DNA of 10,181 nucleotides from positions 313,213-323,393 of the forward strand of contig KZ111173.1 of NCBI GenBank assembly GCA_002077045.2, in the 5' to 3' direction. Positions 1-5,874 of this stretch are shown piece after piece. The position numbers and the translations under genes are program-made. Position 1 is the first letter of the stretch. Each line of letters begins with the position of its first letter. Below the pieces are notes generated by a model, which had not been told where the DNA came from, ran no database searches, and saw only the letters and a program-made list of their open reading frames with translations. This DNA is from Rachicladosporium sp. CCFEE 5018. Taxonomy: Eukaryota; Ascomycota; Dothideomycetes; Cladosporiales; Cladosporiaceae.

Positions 1-2
1 TG

Positions 3-155
3 GCGGGTGGCCTTGCGGCTGCTGGTGCTGCCGCAGCCGGAGGAGCATACGCACTACGTGATAAGACCACGGCCGCTACTGGTACCGATCCTGCCAGTGT
101 GTTGCCAAAGTCCGTCCAAGATCAGCTCCCGGGATCCAATGGGAGCCAGACCACC
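3..155 (+). repeat. Diverged partial repeat at the left edge
   Basis: The first 51 codons align with the second half of the 107-aa unit: an Ala/Gly-rich segment, then GGAYALRDK, TGTDPAS and GSNGSQTT. It is clearly diverged from the identical central copies and carries an insertion reading VLPKSVQDQLP. A similar phrase (ALPQSIQDSI) recurs after copy 4 near 1416-1445. The two flanking units therefore share an ancestral form that the inner copies lost. The array extends left of the window. Confidence 0.8.
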
Positions 156-2375
156 GAGGGCACGAGTGCGGTGCCGGCCGTGGTCAGCGAGAGTCAAGAG
201 AAGGCACGCGCAGAACCAGAGGCGGCTGCAAATCCCGAGGCAGTGCAAGAGAAGTCTGCGCTTGAGCAAGAGTTGAAGGCCAAGGTGCCTGAGGAGCCAG
301 CGACCACCGAGTCAGGAGCTTTCGGCAAGAGCGAGAAGGGTATCACTGGAGCTCTTGCTGGCGGTGCTGCGGCTGCTACGGCTGCTGTTGCTGGAGGCGC
401 ATATGCACTCCGCGACAAGGCAACCGGCGCTACTGGATCAGACCCTGCGAGTGGCCTGAACGGGAGCCAGGCCACCGAAAGCACGAGTAGAGTGCCGGCT
501 GTGGTCAGCGAGAGTCAAGAGAAGGCACACGTCGAACCGGAGGCTGCCGCAAACCCCGAGGCTGTTCAAGAGAAATCCGCTCTCGAGCAGGAGCTGAAGC
601 AAAAGGTACCTGAAGAGCCTGCGACTACTTCGTCAGGTGCCTTTGATTCTAGCGAGAAGGGTGTCACTGGAGCTCTTGCTGGCGGTGCTGCGGCTGCTAC
701 GGCTGCTGTTGCTGGAGGCGCATATGCACTCCGCGACAAGGCAACCGGCGCCACTGGATCAGACCCTGCGAGTGGCCTGAACGGGAGCCAGGCCACCGAA
801 AGCACGAGTAGAGTGCCGGCTGTGGTCAGCGAGAGTCAAGAGAAGGCACACGTCGAACCGGAGGCTGCCGCAAACCCCGAGGCTGTTCAAGAGAAATCCG
901 CTCTCGAGCAGGAGCTGAAGCAAAAGGTACCTGAAGAGCCTGCGACTACTTCGTCAGGTGCCTTTGATTCTAGCGAGAAGGGTGTCACTGGAGCTCTTGC
1001 TGGCGGTGCTGCGGCTGCTACGGCTGCTGTTGCTGGAGGCGCATATGCACTCCGCGACAAGGCAACCGGCGCCACTGGATCAGACCCTGCGAGTGGCCTG
1101 AACGGGAGCCAGGCCACCGAAAGCACGAGTAGAGTGCCGGCTGTGGTCAGCGAGAGTCAAGAGAAGGCACACGTCGAACCGGAGGCTGCCGCAAACCCCG
1201 AGGCTGTTCAAGAGAAATCCGCTCTCGAGCAGGAGCTGAAGCAAAAGGTACCTGAAGAGCCTGCGACTACTTCGTCAGGTGCCTTTGATTCTAGCGAGAA
1301 GGGTGTCACTGGAGCTCTTGCTGGCGGTGCCACTGCAGCCACGGCTGCTGTTGCAGGCGGTGCTTACGCGCTGCGCGATAAGACTGCGCAGACCACTGGT
1401 AAGGACCCGGTATCTGCCCTTCCTCAGTCGATTCAGGACAGCATCAACAACATGAACTCCAAAGGCACCACAGCACCTGCGCGACCGGCGACCAATGAGC
1501 CGACACCTTCGTACATCTCGAAGGATCCCACTCTGCCACAGCAGACGACGCTAGGTGGACCCATTACCATTCCAGCTGAAGAGGATGCCACGCGCAAGAC
1601 GACCGACAGTGTTCCTGAGACTGTTCTCGAGTCGCAGCAGAAGGCGCATGTTGACCCTGAAGCTGCGGCAAACCCGACAGCTGTGGCCGAGAAGCAAGAC
1701 TTCGAGAAAGAGCTCCTCGGCCGCGTGCCGACCGCTGAAGCCACCGGCGAGTCAGCGCCAACCGCCGCCTCCAGCAGCGACGCACCTCTAGCAGGAGCAA
1801 CCAGCGGAACTGCGCCAATCGCCTCCTCTAGCGGCAAAGCACCTCTGATAGGTGCAGCAGCCGGCGCCGGCATCCTCGGTGCTGGCGCTGGCGCGCTCGC
1901 CGGCTCCCGCTCAACAGGTGCACCACGCCTCGAAGACCCGACCAAGGACGTCTCACCCATCACCATGAATGAGCCCACGTCTACTGCTACTGGCTCCGGA
2001 CTGAACGCCTCCGCCGACTCACCTGCAGTCCCGTCGACCCAAACCGACACCTCCAAACTCGCTGCCCCAGCAACACCCACCAAGCTTGCCGACTCCCGAG
2101 ACGTCAGCCCCATGTCCAAAGTTGCCACCGCCTCGCACCCGACCGGCGAATCAGGCCCCAGCGTTACCGACGGCGTAGCCTCAAGCAGCACACCCGCTGT
2201 CAGCAAGCCAGTGGGCTCAAGACCCGGCGTCGCGAACAGCACGCCTGGCAAGAGGGGGAGCTTCATCGACAGGATGAAGGGCACACCGGACTCGAGTAAG
2301 AGTGGCAAGACGACTGAGAGCGGGACGAAGAAGAAGAGCTTCTTTGGGAAGCTGAAGGAGAAGTTGAAGCAGTAG
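3..2375 (+). CDS. Repeat-rich LEA-like fungal protein, 5'-truncated by window
   Basis: The reading frame is open from the left edge, so the start codon lies outside. The first possible initiator in frame is a GTG at 99, which is not a credible fungal start. About 790 residues are visible, ending at TAG 2373-2375. Four 107-residue repeats (from 156, 477, 798 and 1119) each contain a charged, probably helical motif (VPAVVSESQEKAHVEPEAAA, then NPEAVQEKSALEQELKQKVP) followed by an Ala/Gly-rich hydrophobic segment (GALAGGAAAATAAVAGG). A partial repeat precedes them. A diverged charged motif lies near 1608-1740, and another Ala/Gly segment (PLIGAAAGAGILGAGAGALAG) near 1843-1905. The rest is Ser/Thr/Pro-rich and probably disordered. 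The end is basic (KKKSFFGKLKEKLKQ), a tail style I recall from other ascomycete low-complexity proteins. From memory the charged motif resembles fungal proteins annotated as LEA-domain proteins, some of which are the Woronin-body tether leashin. That link is tentative, and the function is unknown. No catalytic domain is seen. Confidence 0.8.
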   Translation, partial: AGGLAAAGAAAAGGAYALRDKTTAATGTDPASVLPKSVQDQLPGSNGSQTTEGTSAVPAVVSESQEKARAEPEAAANPEAVQEKSALEQELKAKVPEEPATTESGAFGKSEKGITGALAGGAAAATAAVAGGAYALRDKATGATGSDPASGLNGSQATESTSRVPAVVSESQEKAHVEPEAAANPEAVQEKSALEQELKQKVPEEPATTSSGAFDSSEKGVTGALAGGAAAATAAVAGGAYALRDKATGATGSDPASGLNGSQATESTSRVPAVVSESQEKAHVEPEAAANPEAVQEKSALEQELKQKVPEEPATTSSGAFDSSEKGVTGALAGGAAAATAAVAGGAYALRDKATGATGSDPASGLNGSQATESTSRVPAVVSESQEKAHVEPEAAANPEAVQEKSALEQELKQKVPEEPATTSSGAFDSSEKGVTGALAGGATAATAAVAGGAYALRDKTAQTTGKDPVSALPQSIQDSINNMNSKGTTAPARPATNEPTPSYISKDPTLPQQTTLGGPITIPAEEDATRKTTDSVPETVLESQQKAHVDPEAAANPTAVAEKQDFEKELLGRVPTAEATGESAPTAASSSDAPLAGATSGTAPIASSSGKAPLIGAAAGAGILGAGAGALAGSRSTGAPRLEDPTKDVSPITMNEPTSTATGSGLNASADSPAVPSTQTDTSKLAAPATPTKLADSRDVSPMSKVATASHPTGESGPSVTDGVASSSTPAVSKPVGSRPGVANSTPGKRGSFIDRMKGTPDSSKSGKTTESGTKKKSFFGKLKEKLKQ
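156..1439 (+). repeat. Four tandem 321-bp coding repeats
   Basis: Copies start at 156, 477, 798 and 1119, each 321 bp (107 codons), so expansion keeps the frame. Read by eye, 432-1009 equals 753-1330 exactly, a 578-bp perfect match at a 321-bp shift. Copies 2 and 3 are identical apart from nothing I can find. The second half of copy 1 matches copy 2 except 431 (t versus c). Copy 4 is identical up to 1330 and then diverges from 1331 (ccactgcagcc instead of ctgcggctgc). The first half of copy 1 is more diverged, with several synonymous and replacement changes. The pattern of old edges and an identical centre fits recent unequal crossing-over or gene conversion. Copy number in the assembly may be wrong, because short reads cannot span it. 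Confidence 0.95.
1755..1860 (+). repeat. Two imperfect 19-codon repeats
   Basis: A 57-bp unit occurs twice, beginning gcgcca at 1755 and at 1812. It encodes SAPTAASSSDAPLAGA and then TAPIASSSGKAPLIGA. The copies are moderately diverged, so this is older than the 321-bp array. It sits in the Ser/Ala-rich linker just before the last Ala/Gly hydrophobic segment. Confidence 0.6.
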
Positions 2376-2399
2376 ATTCTTCTTCCTTCCCCGATCATT

Positions 2400-2462
2400 G
2401 TATACTCTATCTGTTGTTTGAAGGGCGTTTTGGGCTAATGTGTTCATTTCCTGTTCGTGCAG
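2400..2462 (+). other. Possible 5' UTR intron of the next gene
   Basis: A GTATAC donor-like site at 2400, a good branch-point match (GCTAATG, 2434-2440) and a pyrimidine-rich acceptor (tttcctgttcgtgcag, ending 2462) define a 63-nt candidate intron between the stop of gene 1 and the ATG at 2497. No ATG lies between 2376 and 2400, so any exon upstream would be untranslated. Alternatively it is a 3' UTR intron of gene 1. The donor is only a fair match to consensus. Confidence 0.35.
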
Positions 2463-2496
2463 AGGTGTGACGAGAGATGCGAGATTCGAGGGCTTG

Positions 2497-3182
2497 ATGT
2501 CGGCTGGGATGTTGCAGCGGGGCGGCAGTGTCAGGCAGCTCGCGCGGAGTCTTACTGGACGGAAGGCGAGTGTAAAAAGATGGGTGGACGAGCACGATCA
2601 GTTGGCCGCCGAGCGGATAGAGGCAGCGATGGCACGTAAGCAAAGCAAGAAGGACTTCAGCCCGACTGTCACCTTTGGTCTTCGGTCGCCTGGTCGGCTG
2701 TCACCCATCGCCGAGACTTTGCGATCCGGAAGCTCGAAGGCATCTACTTTGATCAACACGTTCGAGCGCAGTCCTGCGGCAACTGAGCCTGAACAGTCGC
2801 CACCGGTACAGAACTATCTCGGTCCCCCATCCTCGGCATCTCAACATGAGCCGCTCGACTTCGACCCTAGCGCGTTTGCACGCCCAAGTGAACAGCCAGT
2901 GTACAGTGGGCCGGGAATCAACATCCCTCATCAGCTGTCTGGCGCGCATCAGGAGCCTACTGCCCCGAGACCAACGCAAAGACTCCCCCTCCGAAGAAGG
3001 GGTCGAGGGCATCCTTCGCGAGGCTACTCGAGAGATCGTGGCAGTTCAAGAGGCTTTCGAAGCCCAAGGGGTTGTGGGGAGCCTCGTGGTCGGAATCCGT
3101 ATACTGGCAGGGGCAGATCAAGGAGGGGCTACAGCTAGTTTTGATGCTTTTTTGCGTGGGTTGCTTTGTGGATACCAGTTGA
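2497..3182 (+). CDS. Small two-exon protein of unknown function
   Basis: I recognise no family. Exon 1 (2497-2887) starts at the first ATG in frame (MSAGMLQRGGSVRQLARSL) and shows normal coding codons. The frame after 2888 then becomes codon-poor, while another frame from 2892 becomes strongly coding (aag, gag, ttc, tac, GC-rich third bases). Removing 2888-2934 (GTGAAC...TCATCAG, 47 nt) joins the two frames exactly, giving a 212-aa protein ending at TGA 3180-3182. The N-terminal third is basic and probably helical (residues about 5-55), the middle is Ser/Pro-rich, and the C-terminal part is rich in Lys and Trp (RLSKPKGLWGASWSESVYW). It closes with a hydrophobic stretch (LQLVLMLFCVGCFV) that could be a tail anchor, though it is short. 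Without splicing the first frame runs to 3138 with an Arg/Gly-rich end. The start could lie further upstream. Confidence 0.55.
2888..2934 (+). other. Inferred 47-nt intron
   Basis: Donor GTGAAC at 2888, acceptor CATCAG ending at 2934, and a weak branch-like aatcaac about 15 nt before the acceptor. Splicing fuses codon base 2887 with 2935-2936 and moves from the frame starting at 2497 to the frame ending at 3182. It also removes an in-frame TGA at 2889-2891 of the second frame. The length is at the low end for filamentous fungi. The main support is the codon-quality switch, not the splice motifs. Confidence 0.55.
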
Positions 3183-3472
3183 GCGTTCCTTGGGTTGGGT
3201 AGTGTGGATAATGTAGAGCGGGACTGTTCATTCTGTGCTGTGCTCATGTTCCCTCACTTCAGCACTCGCATATTTTGTCCAGCCTCACTGTAGATATCGA
3301 AGCTCAGACCATGCTCACCCCGCGTCTGAGGTCACTCCGCTTTTGCCAGCCACAAAACACAGCAGCAGCAGGAAGGAGCGACAGGCACATGCAGGCAGTC
3401 ACCGCCCATTGAGCATTCGTAGCTGCCTTCTAGAAGCCACAAAGAAGGAACTCTCTGCCGTGTTCCTGCCTT

Positions 3473-3477
3473 CCAAT
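3473..3477 (+). promoter_or_regulatory. CCAAT box
   Basis: A CCAAT pentamer lies 234 bp upstream of the PKA subunit ATG, in the orientation of that gene. CCAAT is bound by the HAP/CBC complex in ascomycetes. With a five-base motif the evidence is only positional. Confidence 0.3.
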
Positions 3478-3505
3478 CAATCTCATTCTCGCCTCATTAC
3501 ACCAC

Positions 3506-3577
3506 ATGCGAAGCTCACACCAACAGTCAGGTACAGCACCCAAGCTCCCCCTCTCTCCACACTACAGCAAAGAGTGA
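3506..3577 (+). other. Possible upstream ORF in PKA-R leader
   Basis: An ATG at 3506 opens a 23-codon frame ending at TGA 3575-3577, 133 nt before the main ATG. If transcription starts upstream of 3506 it would be scanned first and could damp translation of the PKA subunit. The transcription start is not known, and the frame is short enough to be chance. Confidence 0.3.
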
Positions 3578-3710
3578 ACCCTTGCTCCTAGCTACTGCTG
3601 CACCCATCCGTCCCGCCTCGTCACCGACACACTCCACACCAGCAACACCTTGTTGTGTCACCGCACACTCCACACCACCTCTACAACGAAATACACACAA
3701 ACCACTGCCA

Positions 3711-5123
3711 ATGTCCTCCCTCCCCTCGGACTACCAAAACGAGATCCGCGCCCTCGACCGCGAAATCCTCAAGCACCAGCCACGAGATATCCTGCAATTC
3801 AGCGCCAACTTCTTCCACCGTCGTCTCGAATCTCAACGCGCGGAGTTCCTGCTAGGACAGCGGCATTCGAGTCAGCCGGGTGGGATGGCGGAGAGTAGCT
3901 TCCCGGGGCAGAATCCTTTTGGGGCGGCGGGTGGGGCTGGGAGTGCGGGTGGAGGTAAGGGCGGGATGCATCGACTGGATGAGGAGGAGGAGGAGGAGCT
4001 GGGGAGTCCGAGGCAGAGGGGTTTGGGGGAGGAGGCGAAGGGGCCGTTTGAGAAGGGTGGGAATAGTGGTGATGGGGGAGTGAGTGGGGGTGGGTTTGGC
4101 GGAGGAGGAGGAGGGTTTGGAAACTTTGGTTTTGGAGCTGCGGGCTCGTCTTCATCGTCACGTGGTGCGCCGCCGGCTGCTGCGAGTGCTGGCGCAGCGG
4201 GGATGGACACCAGCTCGCTGCCGAGCAATTACAACGTCAATCGCCGGACTTCTGTTTCTGCGGAATCTCTTGCACCTTCCTCAGCGGACGACACAAATTG
4301 GCGCGCACCTAGCTATCCCAAGACTGCTGAACAGCAATCTCGTCTCCGAGCAGCCGTGAGCCACAACTTCCTCTTCTCGCACCTCGACGACGATTCCTCC
4401 GCTCAAGTCCTCGCGGCCCTCCAAGAACGCAAAGTCCCTGCCAAAGACGTCCGTGTGATCGTCCAAGGCGACGCGGGAGATTACTTCTACGTCGTAGAGC
4501 GCGGCAGCTTCGACATCTACGTCTCGTCTTCCGGCCACGTCGAGCCTGGCCCAGAGGGCATGGGCAACAAAGTCGCGTCCTCTGGTCCTGGGACGAGTTT
4601 CGGCGAGCTGGCGCTGATGTACAATGCTCCGCGAGCTGCGACGGTCGTGAGCACGGAGCCTAGCATTCTCTGGCAGCTGGATCGTGTGACGTTCAGGAGG
4701 ATCTTGATGGATTCTGCGTTTCAACGGCGTAGGATGTACGAGTCTTTCCTCGAGGAGGTGCCACTCCTTTCCTCCTTGACGGCCTACGAACGCAGCAAGA
4801 TCGCCGACGCACTGGAAACCACCAAATACCCCGACAACACGCCCATCATCAAGGAAGGGGACGTGGGCGATCGCTTTTACCTTCTCGAATCCGGCGAGGC
4901 TGAGGCGATCAAGAGGGGCGTGAATGGGGCTGTGAAACTTTACAAGAAGGGTGATTATTTTGGGGAGTTGGCGCTGCTGGATGATAAGCCTAGGGCTGCG
5001 AGTGTTGTTAGTAAGGGGGAGGGGTGCAAGGTTGCTTGGTTGGGGAAGGATGGGTTTCAGAGGTTGCTGGGGAGTGTGGAGGGGGTGTTGAGGAGGGATG
5101 ATCCGAGGCAGACGAGTAGGTAG
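3711..5123 (+). CDS. pkaR: cAMP-dependent protein kinase regulatory subunit
   Basis: This subunit holds the PKA catalytic subunit inactive until cAMP binds, in the cytoplasm and nucleus. The start is the ATG at 3711 in a good context (gccaATGT). The frame is open back to 3582 but has no earlier ATG. The protein is 470 aa with no intron needed. Residues 1-50 form the dimerisation/docking helices (YQNEIRALDREILKHQPRDI). A low-complexity Gly/Ser-rich linker with six Glu codons (91-96) spans about 55-165. The inhibitory pseudosubstrate-like site is RRTSV (178-182), with Ser181 in the phospho-acceptor position as in type II-like R subunits. Two cyclic-nucleotide domains follow, with phosphate-binding cassettes FGELALMYNAPRAATV (297-312; E299, R308) and FGELALLDDKPRAASV (417-432; E419, R428). 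All key residues are present. The extra length over the usual 380-420 aa I recall comes from the linker. Orthologues are BCY1 in yeast and mcb in Neurospora. Confidence 0.97.
   Translation: MSSLPSDYQNEIRALDREILKHQPRDILQFSANFFHRRLESQRAEFLLGQRHSSQPGGMAESSFPGQNPFGAAGGAGSAGGGKGGMHRLDEEEEEELGSPRQRGLGEEAKGPFEKGGNSGDGGVSGGGFGGGGGGFGNFGFGAAGSSSSSRGAPPAAASAGAAGMDTSSLPSNYNVNRRTSVSAESLAPSSADDTNWRAPSYPKTAEQQSRLRAAVSHNFLFSHLDDDSSAQVLAALQERKVPAKDVRVIVQGDAGDYFYVVERGSFDIYVSSSGHVEPGPEGMGNKVASSGPGTSFGELALMYNAPRAATVVSTEPSILWQLDRVTFRRILMDSAFQRRRMYESFLEEVPLLSSLTAYERSKIADALETTKYPDNTPIIKEGDVGDRFYLLESGEAEAIKRGVNGAVKLYKKGDYFGELALLDDKPRAASVVSKGEGCKVAWLGKDGFQRLLGSVEGVLRRDDPRQTSR
3981..3998 (+). repeat. (GAG)6 microsatellite in pkaR
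   Basis: Six perfect GAG codons encode Glu91-Glu96 in the disordered linker of the PKA regulatory subunit. Length changes would stay in frame and fall outside the folded domains, so the site may vary between isolates. Confidence 0.9.
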
Positions 5124-5258
5124 GGGAGAGAGGGAACTGGTCGAGGGTGAATGCCACTGAGGAAAAGTTGCAGCCTTTCGATCCTGGATAGCGAAGTCTA
5201 GATCATGGACGTAGCGGAGCGAGCGGCGAGAGCAGGGGACTTGTGGTGAAGGGGATCA

Positions 5259-5276
5259 GCGCTCAATCTTGAGCGC
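5259..5276. repeat. 8-bp inverted repeat with 2-nt spacer
   Basis: GCGCTCAA (5259-5266) and TTGAGCGC (5269-5276) are perfect reverse complements separated by TC. The element lies 135 bp after the pkaR stop. It could be a dimeric protein-binding site. A 2-nt loop is too tight for a full 8-bp RNA hairpin, though a 7-bp stem with a larger loop is possible in the 3' UTR. Confidence 0.5.
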
Positions 5277-5561
5277 ATGTTACGAAGACGATATACTTCT
5301 TCACGCTAGCGTCGAGGAAGCGCTGGCTCTACGAATCGATGGGATCTGCTTTGCTTGGTATAGCAGGTGTTTGGTTGGTAGCAATGCATTTCGAGTAGCA
5401 TTCCTCTCTCCCCTTCGAACTTCAAAGTACATGTAGCCTTCCGAATTACCATCCACTCCTCTCTTTACCCACGGTACTGAATATAAGCCGTAGCCTGACA
5501 CATCTCTAGCATTCGATGTACTCACCACAATGCTAGGTCATAGTCCCTTAGGATAAACACC

Positions 5562-5575
5562 GTATACATGTATAC
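5562..5575. repeat. 14-bp perfect palindrome
   Basis: GTATACATGTATAC reads the same on both strands. It lies 300 bp upstream of the epoxide hydrolase ATG, in the probable promoter. Perfect palindromes of this kind can be binding sites of homodimeric regulators. No known fungal factor is assigned here. Confidence 0.5.
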
Positions 5576-5814
5576 TGAAGCTTCGCTCCAGCCACTGGCA
5601 GCTGTCAATGGTGAGGGGTCATCAGCGTCCCGACTGATCGACTCCTCGCCCTCAAACTTTCCATTGCACCGACTCACCTCCCAAGCTGTCTCATTAAGGC
5701 CACATGATCAGCAACAGCATGACAGCTCATTAAAGCTATTACAGCTGAATTATCGATACAGCTAGACCGAGGCCACCCCTCCTACCAAGTCATATACACG
5801 TAGCTACTCGAACC

Positions 5815-5860
5815 GTAAGTCCCCTCTCCATCTCTCCTCTGTCCCGACTTTCTCTTCCAG
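5815..5860 (+). other. Probable 5' UTR intron of the epoxide hydrolase gene
   Basis: A consensus donor GTAAGT at 5815-5820, a cccgac branch-like motif and a pyrimidine-rich acceptor (tttctcttccag, ending 5860) define a 46-nt intron 14 nt before the ATG. No ATG in a usable frame reaches it from upstream, so it would lie in the leader. Confidence 0.5.
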
Positions 5861-5874
5861 TCAACTCAGCAACC

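Larger units (their letters stand above)
3183..3710 (+). promoter_or_regulatory. Intergenic region and promoter of PKA regulatory subunit
   Basis: These 528 bp hold the 3' UTR of the preceding gene and the promoter and leader of the PKA subunit. I see no TATA box. A CCAAT box lies at 3473-3477, a pyrimidine-rich tract at 3545-3560, and an A/C-rich leader just before the start codon (3686-3710). This is typical of fungal promoters with long leaders. No further gene is supported. Confidence 0.5.
5124..5874 (+). promoter_or_regulatory. Intergenic region: pkaR 3' UTR and epoxide hydrolase promoter
   Basis: These 751 bp contain no convincing gene. Frames of 65-75 codons exist on both strands, but they look random in composition. 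The first part should hold the pkaR 3' UTR, and the second part the promoter and leader of the epoxide hydrolase gene. Features seen are an 8-bp inverted repeat at 5259-5276, perfect palindromes at 5303-5312 and 5562-5575, an AGGGG stress-element-like motif near 5614, AT-richer sequence with repeated cagct around 5720-5765, and a likely 5' UTR intron at 5815-5860. Confidence 0.5.

Noticed and set aside
194..1126. Repeated 79-96 codon minus-strand frames within the 321-bp units
   Set aside because: Antisense shadows duplicated by the tandem repeat. The plus-strand frame continues through all units and into the unique C-terminus.
1433..2398. 321-codon open frame on the minus strand opposite the repeat gene
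   Set aside because: It mirrors the Ala/Ser/Pro/Thr-rich plus-strand gene. GC-rich low-complexity coding leaves the antisense frame open, and its translation shows no coherent domain.
2296..2462. Splicing of gene 1 from GTAAGA at 2296 to the acceptor at 2462
   Set aside because: The junction produces an immediate TGA (2468-2470), and it would remove the Lys-rich tail that looks like a natural C-terminus.
2846..3202. 118-codon plus-strand frame overlapping gene 2
   Set aside because: Codon choice is poorer than in the frame ending at 3182, and no splice join from exon 1 favours it.
5301..5765. Short frames of 65 and 75 codons in the pkaR-epoxide hydrolase gap
   Set aside because: Random composition, no recognisable motif and no splice partner.
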